From: Brachypodium distachyon | Taxonomy: Eukaryota > Streptophyta > Magnoliopsida > Poales > Poaceae | Length of the DNA: 64,000 bases | Direction: 5' to 3' | Assembly (NCBI RefSeq): GCF_000005505.3 | Contig: NC_016132.3 | Span: 8,680,001-8,744,000 of the forward strand | Part shown: positions 45,201 through 56,500 of the stretch, one piece after another | How the letters are laid out: each line of letters starts with the position of its first letter | How positions within the stretch are numbered: the first letter of the stretch is position 1 | The notes under the pieces: model-generated | Told to the model about the DNA's origin: nothing | The model's input: only the letters and a program-made list of their open reading frames with translations | Databases searched by the model: none | Made by a program: the position numbers and the translations under genes

Positions 45201-47266
45201 TGCCATTGTCGGTGTTGAAGTGTGTGAAGATGAACTCGGTGCTCGCCTTCTCCTTGGCCACGGCCGGAATCAAGATCACCAGCACAAAGGCACCTACCAT
45301 TACATGATCAATCGATGAAGGTGTCTGGCTATTATGGATTGGTCACATTTGCAGATGTGCAAACAGAATAAGATCAAAGCACATATATACATACCTACCT
45401 ACTGTGTTCCAAAAGGCGCCGAGGTGGCCAAACCAGGAGAGCCACCGGATAGGAAGGCTGTTGATTAATCCATGCATGATGAGAAAGAAACCGTGGATGG
45501 CTAAGACGACGTACTTGGAGGCCATGTAGCCACCGCCATTGGCTCCACCAGTGCCAAGCAAGATGATCACTTGGACCAGTTGCGCCAATGAGAAGTCTGT
45601 GCTCGTCGTAAGAGCCCACTAGGACAGATCAACACAAGGAACGACAAAATGGTTAAGAACTTTTGTCAATTATTAGCAATACCTGGGCATCACCACGGAC
45701 TAAAAGCATTACAATGTTTAAAAAAAATGTTGCACTATCATCTAATTATCTTAGCATCATTTATATATGTTCTTATCTTAATTAATGATTTATGTCGAAT
45801 CAACAAGTGAAGTAATCAGAAATCCCATCAGAAAATGATGGACCACCGCCACAAATTGAGTTTTTGTATAGGAGTAAAGATTAAGAGTGGTGTGATTGCT
45901 GCCAAGTATTGTGTGGGTGCACCACGCCAGTTTTGAACCAAATTGACGCAAATACCTGGCCCACGATGTTGAACCTGTCAAATGGGGCATAGGAATAAGC
46001 TTAATTAGTATCGTTGGACCCAAAGTTGCACATAAGAGTAGTATGTGCTTGGATGTATATTTTCTTAACTTTTGAAGAGAAGGGACGTTGAAAATCTTCC
46101 ATCCATAATTTGGTGTAAATTTCACTCTTTACGGTTTTTTAACAGTGCAATGTTATCTCACAGATAAGGCTACGTACTTCACAAGATAATGAACAATGAA
46201 CGACAGGGGGTGTCGTCGATCCAGAAGCTGAGAGCATCATGTCGAGCCTTTCTACAAGGAGAGATAGGAGGGAACAATGAACGACAAAGGTTCATCGATT
46301 CTATTAGACAATGCTCAAATTTGTGTTGTGTTTGGTGCCACATGTAGCCTTACCAAAAATATTTGGCCAAGGATTTCTCAACCATACTTAGCCAATTATT
46401 TTGTCAAGAAAATGGGAGAGAGATAGGGTGGGCAACATTGAAAATCAAAATTTTGGCAAGAAAGAGTCCAAACAGATAAACATATGCTACCAATATTTTG
46501 GCATGGCTACTTCAGGCATCCAACCAAACACACCCTTGATCTTTGTGCACCTCGCTGCCAAACTCCTTGATTGGCTACCCTTCTGCTTGGCGCGAATAGA
46601 ATAACATGTACGCGGTCCAAGTGAACTAAGAGTCGAATGCACCCACAATCGACATCGCAAGCTGTAGACCTTGGCGAAGGGCAATGGCTTCTGCTGCCAT
46701 CGCCACAACTTGGATAGGTTGCATCATCCACAGAGGTATGGACTATGGAGTGACTGCTAAGGCCTAAGCAGGGAGCAGAGAAATCTATTGTGGTAGTAAC
46801 GTACCAGCCGGTGATCCACGAAGCAAGCGGTGCCCACTTGTTGCCAGCGAGCTTGGCGCTCCAGTAGTAGAGGCCGCCCGAGGTCGGGTAGGCGGAGCAG
46901 ATCTCGGCCATGGACAGCGCGACGCAGCCGTTGAAGGCGGCTACCACGAGCCACCCCAGCGTCATGGACGCCGGCCCGCCGTACCGCAGCCCCGCGTTGT
47001 ACGTCGTCGTCACGCCGGCCATCACGGAGATGATGGAGAACGAGAAGGCGAAGTTCGACATGGCACTGCATTCCATGCCCCAAATTAACACTCTAAATCA
47101 AATGGAAATCATGAAATTAATTGATGATGGAGCACAAGAAGAAGAAGCGAGAGACGCACGAGAGGCCGCGCTTGAGCTCCTGCTTGTAGCCGAGCTGGTG
47201 CAGCCGGGCTTGGTCGGCATCGGCATCGCCCGTGTCGACGGCCGCGCCGGAGCCTGACACGGCCAT
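42201..47266 (-). CDS. BAT1: Amino acid permease, BAT1/GABA-permease type (APC family)
   Basis: Eight coding exons in transcription order are 47266-47160, 47065-46805, 45974-45956, 45618-45399, 45293-45112, 43152-42863, 42780-42651 and 42548-42201, giving 518 residues with all phases consistent. It is a polytopic amino acid transporter close to plant bidirectional amino acid transporter 1. A hydrophilic N-terminus (HQLGYKQELKRGLS) leads into FAFSFSIISVMAGVTT, then YNAGLRYGGP, SMAEICSAYPTSGGLYYWSA, and later GYDASAHM joined directly to IEETKNADWSGP, all typical of this clade. About 12 hydrophobic segments are visible. The third coding exon is only 19 nt (FNIVGQ plus one base). The length matches the family (about 516 in Arabidopsis). 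Intron 2 carries a MITE (46326-46534) and intron 5 is 2 kb of AT-rich DNA with nothing recognised. Localisation (plasma membrane, Golgi or mitochondria) cannot be decided here. Confidence 0.92.
46326..46534. mobile_element. MITE with long inverted ends in intron 2 of the permease gene
   Basis: The left end (ttgtgtttggtgccacatgt, then agccttaccaaaaatatttgg) and the inverted right end (gtgtgtttggttggatgcct, then gaagtagccatgccaaaatattgg) are imperfect inverted copies over about 42 bp. It is about 209 bp long and non-coding. The superfamily is uncertain (hAT- or PIF-like ends), and no clear target duplication was found. Confidence 0.55.
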
Positions 47267-47589
47267 CGGTCTCTACCTCCCTCCCTTCCTTCTCCCCTGC
47301 CTTGGCTCTAGCTTGTCCTGTGTTTGCCAGTGAGCTAGCTTCTCGGACGGAGTCTTTGTTGGTGACGGTTGGGTCGTTTGGACTTGGGTGGTTATTACCG
47401 TAGAAACTATCCTCGGTTGGACCATTCGGACATGATTCCATTTCGCATGATTCGGCTGGCATTGTTGACGAAGAGCAAGTAATTTATGATTACCATTGGC
47501 ATGTAGCACATCTGCACAAGGGGAAATGGTTATTGTTGGATGTGACGGTTTGACTTTGGTTCACATGATGGAGAATATATAGTCTGATA
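47267..47589. other. Permease 5' flank
   Basis: A short 5' UTR and promoter region for the minus-strand permease gene before LINE-derived sequence begins. No regulatory motif is confidently assigned. Confidence 0.4.
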
Positions 47590-49850
47590 AGATAACAGGA
47601 TCGCTTGATCATTTAAAGTTAATTTTTTTTTCCAAGAAGAATCTGGAGATCACTACTGCTGCAGCGTCTAAACTGAAAGGTATCCTCTCCCAGAATCCCT
47701 TTGAAATTCTTAGTACTGATGCTTTAGTTGAGATGGCTACTACTGTTGGAGTTAATATTGATACCAGTTGCTTGAATGAACCTGCATCCCCTTCTGCTAT
47801 AATAAATACTGATTTAGTTACTTCTATTACAAATGCACCTGATGTTGCTCCACATGCTGATAATTTCCCTATTCATACTAATCATGTTGATATTGCTGTT
47901 ACTGTTTTACCTGCCTCTCAACCTAATATTTCTACCTTTACTTCCTCTCCTAGTGTAGCCCCTATACAGTCTACTATTCATGATAATGCTGCAGTTTTAG
48001 TTTGTTTGCCCCTGGAAACTCATATAATCTACAATCTCCTAGCAGTAATTATAATTTGCATAAACCGGCATCACCTTTGTCTATTGCTGGTCAATTTAGA
48101 CCTGCTGCCTCTTGTTTGTCAGTAGCTAAAAATAACACCCCTGACGATGCTGCTTCTATTTTACACCATGCCACAGTGCATGGACCTTTACATAACTTGG
48201 CCCTGATGCCATCTACTTGCCCCCCTTCTGAGGTTATCCAATCCAACTTAGTTCCTCCCCTAATGGAGGATAGCTCCCCCACTAATACACCCATTCGCCC
48301 TGTAGTGAATAGGGACCTAGAGGACGTTGAAAATTACTTATGGACTAAGGTTACAAGATGCAAACGGGGCAAGCACCCTAGGAAAAAAGGATCTTCATGA
48401 ATGCACTTTTCTGGAAGTTAGGGGGATTACAGCCCCAGGAAGAAAAAACTGCATTACTGAAGCTCTCCAAAAACACATGCTTCAATAATTGGCTTTCAAA
48501 AAAATAAAAAAGAGAATATATCTGACTCCTTTTAAACTCTTTGGTTGGCAATAAAATTTTCTCATGGCACAGCTTGCCTGCTGTAGGAACTGCATGGGGG
48601 ATCACCATGGGAGTTGGCACTGATCTCTTTGAAATAATTTCTTGGGATCACCCGTCTTTCTCTGTTATTGGCAATTTAAAATGTAAACTTAATAATACCT
48701 CCTGGAAAGTCATTACTGTATATGGCTCACCATATGAAGAGGGCAAGGATGCTTTTGTTTCTGAGCTCCACTCCCTTTTCCTGGATAATAAGACACCAAC
48801 TCTAATAGGAGGTGACTTTAATCTAGTGAGGTACCAAAAAGATAAGAGCAATGGTAAAATTGATCATAAATGGTGTGATAAATTTAATGCTTGGATTGAA
48901 TTTTGGGGGCTCATGGAGGTAAACATTTCCAGTAGGAAGTTTACTTGGGCCAATTACCAAGCTGATCTAATTATGTCTACAAGGTAAATATTGAATTATT
49001 GCAAAGAAGGCCAGAAATGGATTGGCTGGATTATCCAAATTGTCCACCATGGCTCAGTAGGGGTCAGGTTGAATGGTTTTGATGGTCCCTTTTTCACTAC
49101 TGGTAAGGGCTTAGACAGGGCGACCCCCTCTCCCCTCTTCTCTTTAACTTATTAGTGGTAGACACCCTTACCAAAATGCTTACTAAAGCTGCGCACAACA
49201 ACCTGATTAAAGGCATGTGCCCTGCCATCTGCCCTGGAGGTGTTACTTGTCTCCAATACGCAGATGACACAATTCTCTTTGTTGAACTGAATGAAACAAC
49301 TGCCATTAATCTCAAATGGGTGCTCACATGCTTTGAACAAGTTTCTGGCATGCACATTAACTACTGTAAAAGTGAGCTCATCCCTATGGGAATGGATCCT
49401 TCGCTGTCATTCCTTTTTAAAAATATTTTTGGCTGTACCTTATGAAATTTCCCCATTAAATACCTAGGCATACCTCTACACTGTGACAAACTTCGAAGGG
49501 AAGATGTCCAGCCCTTAGTGGACAAAATCCTGAGAAGGATGGCTGGATGGAGAGGCAAACTACTTTCTTATAGCGGGAAGCTGACTCTAATTAAAGCTTG
49601 TTTAGCTAGTATACCCATTTATCTCTTATCTTTTTTCCATTTTCCTAAATGGGCCTTGAACCTCATTAACTCTCAGATGGCTCATTGCCTATGGAGTGAT
49701 TTTGAGGGGCACAGAAAATTGCATCTTGCCAATTGGCATCTTTGCATGAAAAAAGAATTTGGGGGCTGGGTGTCCCCAGGTGGGCCTCCTGTTGATCTAA
49801 AAAAGTTAATTTTTCCCTCATGATTAGGGGTTTAGCTCGTCCGAGTTGGG
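47590..49850 (+). mobile_element. Decayed L1-type LINE
   Basis: Broken pieces lie in LINE order. A Pro/Ser/Thr-rich stretch (47733-48400, two frames) may be the ORF1-type region. It is followed by part of the endonuclease (48541-48987; TLIGGDFNLVRYQKDKSNG). Then comes a reverse transcriptase part with RQGDPLSPLLFNLL at about 49110-49155 and YADD at about 49258-49269, and post-RT sequence (KYLGIPLHCDKLRRED, SGKLTLIKACLASIPIYLLS) to about 49820. The N-terminal half of the RT is deleted between about 48990 and 49050, and several stops and frame changes occur. It lies just upstream of the permease gene, so it may limit that promoter. The boundaries are approximate. A short tail at 50440-50560 (gggttgtttaaatg, then aggtaggggcctcccctcct) could be a further LINE 3' end. 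Confidence 0.75.
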
Positions 49851-51647
49851 AGCCTCCCTCTCACCCTCCTCCCCATTTGGGACACTGGCAAAACTTTGTT
49901 CTTCTTCTTAACTGAAGATAGTGTTCAGCTATGAGACATATTGATCAAAGATAGGTGATTGATCCAAGCGCCATCAGAATGTAAATCGTGTTCTAAGGCA
50001 AAGTGAAAGCTGCACTGACATTACAACTGAAAGGGCACTTATTATCTTCCACAAACTTTTACTTCAGCAACAAAGATCTGACCTTAATCCTTTAGTTGAT
50101 AAGAAGCCAAGCAAACAATCTTACCATTCTTAGGTGCCTGCAGCACAAGACCACATATTAGAGTAATCTATATCTTGCAGGTCACCAAAATTCATCAAGG
50201 TGTACATATGTTTGACTGATAATGTGTTTGAATTGCATACTCTGGCACATCTTTGATTAATAGAAGAAATCTCCAAATCGTACAGCCTTCGACAACATCA
50301 TGGTTCCTCTTTTGATGGATAAACAGAGGCAATAGTGTGGAAAAGCACTAGGACAAATCATGGATCGAACTGTGGTCAGACTAACCTCTTTTGATGCTTC
50401 AGTTTTGCTACCTCTGTCTTTGTTTCTGTTGCATGAACTCAGTTGTACTGTCAACCCCCATTGGGGTTGTTTAAATGAAAATTTAGGTAGGGGCCTCCCC
50501 TCCTGCTATTGCTAAAATAAAGATAATGTTCCTGCCAATTTCTGGAAAAAATAAAACATTGGCCACATCATTATTTTAATCAAGAATTATCTGTATTCAT
50601 GCTACTAAATTTTAGCTGAGATGCTACCCACTACTTTAAGGAGTCATGGTGTCACCGGACACCGGCACATGATCAATGATTGTATAAGGAGGGTTCTCCT
50701 TCTCTCCCAGGCCATCTTTTTCTAAAATGAATTTCCTTCTCTCTTCGGGATAATCTATATCTGGGTTGGATGGAAAGCCAAATGCTACACCACTGAACTT
50801 TTAGCAGGAAAAAAAAGGAGAGCAGAAAGAAATTAAAAGGGGGAAAGAGGGGAGTTTCTTTTGTAAGGCAAATAAGGCAGTTTAAAATTAGAATGCCAGA
50901 GCATCCCCAGGCAATAATTGAGCCGGCAAAGCGTTGATCACTGCCTGTAAACGTGTTGTATATATTAGGAGCCCACAGTTATTAACCCAAGGATACTGCT
51001 AATATAGAGGAGGTGGACAGGCCAGCCCCCTCTGGCCTTGTTCTCTCCCCCCACATGCCCTGCCCGAGGTGATTGATGCATCCATTCATTCATTGATGCA
51101 TGCTTTCCCCACCATTCCTTAATTCTGTCTAGCATAGAAGAAGAACAGAAGATTCAGCTTGTGAATTGCTGCTGAATTCTTCTGTTCTTCTCCTTGGATT
51201 TGGTTTTCTGTCGGTTGATTGGTTGGTCTGTCCCAATCTTTGTAATTCCTCTGTGTTCATCTTGCAGTTTCTTGTTTCCCAATTGGATTTTTTGAGTAAT
51301 TGTTTATTGATGACATTGAACTCCTTGTTGGATAGATCCTGTCTTGACAGCAATGCATGTGTTTCCCAGCCTGCAAAGAAATGCATCCGATCATTCGATG
51401 ACAGAAACAAAATGGCAGCAAATTTAGCTTGTATGCATGAATGAAGAACAAAATGGCAGAAAATTTCTATCAAGAATTGCCCCATTGCCTGCATTGGATT
51501 TCGATTGTTTAGGTTCCTTGCCCACTGGTGCGGCGGTCAAGCTCTAATCCTCCCTTCCTGATTGATTCCTCGCAGCCAAATCCAAGAAGTAGAGCGGCTC
51601 CATTGACGGGGGAGGGGAGGGGGGATCGAGGTCGCAAAGCAGCAGCA
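49851..51647. other. Intergenic region and RING gene promoter/5' UTR
   Basis: Possible LINE tail at 50440-50560. A TATA-like tgtatatatta at 50957-50967 lies about 680 bp before the RING start codon, with CT-rich sequence after it. The last few hundred bases may be a 5' UTR containing an intron, since acceptor-like tttaggttcc is at about 51510. No other gene was recognised. Confidence 0.4.
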
Positions 51648-52862
51648 ATGGGGGAGCTGGTGGTGGCCGCGAGGTACTGGTGCCACATGTGCGCGACGGC
51701 GGTGAGCCCCGTCGGGGCGGAGATCAAGTGCCCCTACTGCAGCAGCGGCTTCCTCGAGGAGATGGAGACCGCCCGCAGCAGCATGGTCGTCAGCACCGCC
51801 GCCCACGGCCATGGCCACGGCGGCGCCGCGTTCCCCGCCGCCGACAACGCGATCTCCATCTGGGCCCCCATCATCGACAGCATGGTCGGCAGCGGCGGTG
51901 GCGACCACCCCATCGTCCGGCGCGGCCGCCGCGGCGGCAGCAACCGGCGCACAGTGGACGCCGCCATGGCCGCGGAGGACGACCTGGACAGCGTCGACTT
52001 CTCGCGCCGGCGGCGGCGCGCCACCGCGTTCCTCCGGCTCCTGCAGGCCATCCGGGAGCGCCAGCTGCAGCGCCTCGAGTCCCTCGGCGGTGCGCATGGC
52101 CTCGAGGCGGCTGACCACTACGGCGGCGGCCCTTTCGGCGGACGGAGCATGTTCGCCGGGGCCGGGGCTGGGGGCCCCGTGGCCGTGGGCGAGCACGGCA
52201 TGGGCATGGCGCTGGGTGACTACTTCCTGGGCCCCGGGCTGGACGCGCTGATGCAGCAGCTGGCGGAGAACGACGCGGGGCGGCAGGGCACGCCGCCGGC
52301 CAAGAAGGAGGCCGTGGAGGCGCTGCCGACCGTGGAGGTGGTCGGCGCCGGAGCCGGGGACGACGACGGCGACGGCGCGGCCACCTGCGCGGTGTGCCTG
52401 GACGACTACGCGCCCGGCGAGTGCGCCAGGGAGCTCCCCTGCAGGCACAGGTTCCACTCCAAGTGCATCCTGCCGTGGCTCCAGATGCACAGCTCCTGCC
52501 CCGTCTGCCGCTTCCAGCTGCCGGCCGACGACGACCACAAGACCTCCTGCGGCAATGGCAGTGCCAGCAACGGCGGCAGCAGCTACGTCACGTTTGTCAG
52601 CGGTGATGTCAGCGACAATGGCAGCGGCAACGAGAATGGAGATGGCGGCGGGGCCGAGGCAGAGGATGCGGGCAATGATGAAGCTGCAGAGAGCGAAGGC
52701 GGCGTCGAACTTGATGCTGAGGCTGAAGGAAACGTGAGCCGGCTGCCGGCGTCGATACAGTGGCTCAACAGCCTCTTCACCCAGCAGGGGCAGGGGCCGG
52801 GGCCATCGCCGCCGTCCACGTCGGCAGCCGGCAGCAGCTCGCGCCAATTTGAGGAGGATTAA
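51648..52862 (+). CDS. RING-H2 E3 ubiquitin ligase with N-terminal zinc ribbon
   Basis: An intronless frame of 404 residues. The N-terminus has a CxxC-x12-CxxC zinc ribbon (YWCHMC, then IKCPYC, residues 10-31) typical of the plant RING1/SIRP/RDUF-like E3 family. A Gly/Ala-rich middle with a short Arg-rich stretch (FSRRRRRATAFLRLLQAIRERQLQRL) follows. The RING-H2 domain is at 247-287 (CAVC, 14 residues, CRHRFHSKC, 10 residues, CPVC; C3H2C3 with the conserved Trp in LPWLQ). The tail is acidic and Gly/Ser-rich and probably disordered. It should transfer ubiquitin from E2 enzymes; the substrate is unknown. The frame is open upstream, but ATG at 51648 directly precedes the conserved zinc ribbon and is the first ATG in frame. 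It is the only plus-strand gene in the right half. Confidence 0.93.
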   Translation: MGELVVAARYWCHMCATAVSPVGAEIKCPYCSSGFLEEMETARSSMVVSTAAHGHGHGGAAFPAADNAISIWAPIIDSMVGSGGGDHPIVRRGRRGGSNRRTVDAAMAAEDDLDSVDFSRRRRRATAFLRLLQAIRERQLQRLESLGGAHGLEAADHYGGGPFGGRSMFAGAGAGGPVAVGEHGMGMALGDYFLGPGLDALMQQLAENDAGRQGTPPAKKEAVEALPTVEVVGAGAGDDDGDGAATCAVCLDDYAPGECARELPCRHRFHSKCILPWLQMHSSCPVCRFQLPADDDHKTSCGNGSASNGGSSYVTFVSGDVSDNGSGNENGDGGGAEAEDAGNDEAAESEGGVELDAEAEGNVSRLPASIQWLNSLFTQQGQGPGPSPPSTSAAGSSSRQFEED

Positions 52863-53503
52863 ATCAATCAAATGCTGCTCCGGTCGAGCTCTTCTTGGCC
52901 GCCCATTGCAAGTGTGTGCAGGTGCCGTGGAAATTTGGAGCCTTTCTCTCCTTTTCTCCTGTTTCTGTATTACGAACTGGCCTCCCATGTTGGATTGGGT
53001 CATTTGAGTGAGTTTATAAAACGGGTTGTACAGTTTAAATTTGATTCATTTCGTCAAATTCAGCTGATGTCAATCAGTATCAGACTTTACGACGGTACTT
53101 TAACCCAATCCCAAAATCTCCAACTATCGGCACAACTCATCAGTTGCTTGTTTTAGATCAATTCCAAAACCTGCAACTATCGGCAGAACTGACCAGTTGC
53201 TTGTTTTAGATAAAACCCAGCAGCTACCAAATTGAGAATAAATGGGTAGACAGGTGAAAATTAAGCAACTTGGGTTGACAGGTGAAAATGAAGCAACTAC
53301 CAAGTGGTTCAATCGTCATAGAAGTAGCAGCAGCTAAACAAGAGTTTCACTGTTTCAACGTTTACCCTTTAAAGAGTGAACAGCCACAACTTCATAACAT
53401 AAAGGTTTTACCAAGAAGTAATCTTGGCAACAAAAATCTGTGGATATGCGTGGTCTCGCACAAAAAATTCCCCAAACAAAATGGTGTTGTACTGTTGCTG
53501 CCC
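52863..53503. other. Convergent 3' flanks of the RING and pyruvate kinase genes
   Basis: Contains a short imperfect tandem repeat at about 53105-53212 (cacaactcatcagttgcttgttttagat and gcagaactgaccagttgcttgttttagat, each preceded by ccaa-a-ct-caactatcgg) and another at about 53250-53290 (acaggtgaaaat-aagcaact). Both genes end here. Otherwise nothing was seen. Confidence 0.5.
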
Positions 53504-56500
53504 CTAGTTCACAGTCAATAGCTTGATGACAGATGCATTCCCGATGCGGTGAAGGGCCACAATGGAATCACCAGCGTTGCAAAGCCCCGACTCCTTCGCA
53601 TTCTTCATGGCAAACCTAAGTGCCTCTTCAGTGGCTTCGCTGTCGAAGGCTTTTGCAGTTCCAGCGCTCAGCATAGGGATTACACCCCTCACAATGAGAC
53701 TCTGCCTAGCAGGCCCCTCGTCGCTGCAGGTCCAGTCAAACTCAACGGTCTTCAGCTCCGGAACCACAACAGACAGTATCGGCATTGATGGCCTATACTT
53801 GGCCACAAGCCTTGCAGTTGTTCCTCCCCTAGTCAGCACCAAGATAAGTGTCGCCTTAGCAGAGTTTGCTGTGCGGACCGCTGATGACGCAAGGCTCTCC
53901 AATGGGCTCATGGGAATTGGGGCTGATGACATGATTGATTTGAAAACAGCAGAATAGTCGACGCATGACTCTGCCTGCAAGCAGATCTTTGCCATAGTTT
54001 GCACTGCCAGTTCTGGATAAGCCCCAGCAGCTGTCTCGCCACTGAGCATGACACAGTCTGTGCCATCAAGAACTGCATTGGCGACATCTGTTGCTTCTGC
54101 TCGAGTAGGGCGAGGAGACTTGATCATAGACTCCAACATCTGGGTAGCAGTCACCACTGGTTTGCCCCGAATGTTGCACTTGAAAATCATCACCTTCTGT
54201 GCATAAAAGATCTTCTCTACAGGAATTTCCATCCCCAAATCACCTCTAGCTACCATAAAAGCATCTGACTGTGCCAGGATATCGTCAAAGTTGGCAACTC
54301 CCTCTTGGTTCTCAACCTGCAAATTCAAATTGATTGTAATAATCTGCTAGGTGAAGTGTAGAAATTGTATTATGCAAAAGAGGATGCCATACCTTCGACA
54401 TCAGCATTATTGATTTGGCGTGCTCCCCAAGTACCTTCCTGACCTGCACAAGATCTGAACCTTTGCGGACAAACGACAAAGCAATCATATCAATCTTGTT
54501 CGGGACACCCCAATTAAGGATATCCTCCTTGTCCTTCTCAGTGAGTGTTGGGAGATCAACAACCACCCCTGGAAGATTGACATTCTTCCTCTCACCAAGC
54601 ATAGCAGTGTTCTCGCAACAGCAGCGAACAAGGCCTTGCTGTTTATCACAATGAAGCACAGTGAGAGTGATGGTACCATCAGCACATAATATGATACTGC
54701 CTGGCTTCAGATCAATTGCTAACTTCTTATAACTCATTGATATCATGTTGTCATCCCCCGTTATGCTATAATCTGTGGAGATTGTGATTTCTTGACCCTT
54801 CTTCAACTGAATAGGCTTCCCATCTTTCAAAAATCCAGTACGGATCTCTGGACCCTGCAATGTATAAGACCCATGAATATCAGACCATTAAACTTCTATG
54901 GAATAAAAAGTGTACAAAAAAGAAGATAAATGTTTCTCCATACTAGAGACTTGAGATAAATTTACATTTAATTTCTGAGACTATCAAGCTGCACATGCAA
55001 GCAAGCAGAAAACTGATATTTGACGTTTGGTTTACACTCTACAGTAGTAGATAGGAATCAGGTCACGAACAAATACAGACAAACAAGTAAATGTACATAT
55101 TGCAACTTTCTTCATCCAAGCAAGGATGCCAGATGTTGATATGCTCACGGTCACGACATGTTCATCCAAGCAAGACACCCCTTGTCTTGGTCAAAAACAA
55201 TAATGTGAACCAAATCCAAGATCATACCAAGTACCAGATTTACACATAACAACTCAATAACATACCTACAGTCACTCTAAAACCAGCATAACATGTAAAT
55301 ATGTTATCTTTTGGGAGGTTGTACCAAGCCAGATATGCAATGAAATGAATAACCTGTTTTTGTGGATTGAAGCTGAAAAAAATACTTTCAATTTGAATCA
55401 TAAATTCACAAAGATCAAAACTTGTATCCTGCACTGTGATTTTCAAGAAAACATAGATTCTGTAGCCTCCACATATTTCCACATAATTCAGGAAATAGTT
55501 TTCTGCAAGTTCAGACTTCAGATGCATGCGGAGAAATTCTGGAGGGGGATAATTCATTTCAATCCTAAGTTTGGTTGTATCAATGTTGGATGATTACCAA
55601 TAGGCATGCACAATATCACCGACTTTTAATGCTGGCGCACCTAGGAAAAAGTTGGTTCATCTTGTGAGGACCTTTTTCCAGTAGAGCAGGACAGTTACTG
55701 AGGACTCAGGTCAGACCCAAACTGAGCTCGAACCACCTAGAAGCCCAGAGGAGACTCGATAAATTGCTTGGGTGACAGTCTCAGGTAGTTGCCATAGTTA
55801 CACCCATGATTCCTTGCCCGATAGGGCCAACATTATTGAATGTATGAGTTTGTTGCTTAGGCTAGATGTGAAGGGATGCAAGTGCAATGGGTGTTTTTTC
55901 AGTTAGCTGCATGAGATAATGCACGCTGAATAGACATATTATTAGGTTGATTGGACTGAAATGCAAGTACAGGAAACATGAGACAAAAGTGTTTCATTAA
56001 CATTATTGATTTGCTTTAATCCATCACAGCGACACCTAACACACCTAAATCATTCAGCGTCCACTCAGTAGCAAGGGTCTGATCTGATGAGAAGCTCAAT
56101 TTAGAGCTCCCCTCCCATCGAGGCTGACACAAATCGTTATCTCCCTAGTTTGAAGCATTCATATGCAACCCAGACAACCATATATGTGGCTTCCAAAATG
56201 ATTCAATATCATGTGGCTTGGTGGTGCTCCATTCAACCAACCAATCATATAATGACAGATGTTAGAAACATTGTTTTTTTAACAAATTTGTAGTGAAGTA
56301 CCATGAGCATTGTTTCCGTGTTTGGTGCCCTGCGTTGCAATCAAGCAAACACAAATAAAGTATTACCACAGAAACAACCAAACTTTTATACTGGTGTTGC
56401 GAAGCACAAGATAGTGCATGCAGCCATGCACTAGATCTTTCAGGAGTTCTAATAGGTAAATCTCCAACTATTTCATTGTGACAGGCGTGCTAGTGTATGG

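Noticed and set aside
52583..52819. Ser/Pro-rich minus-strand frame within the RING gene
   Set aside because: It is the shadow of the Gly/Asn/Ser-rich tail of the plus-strand gene.
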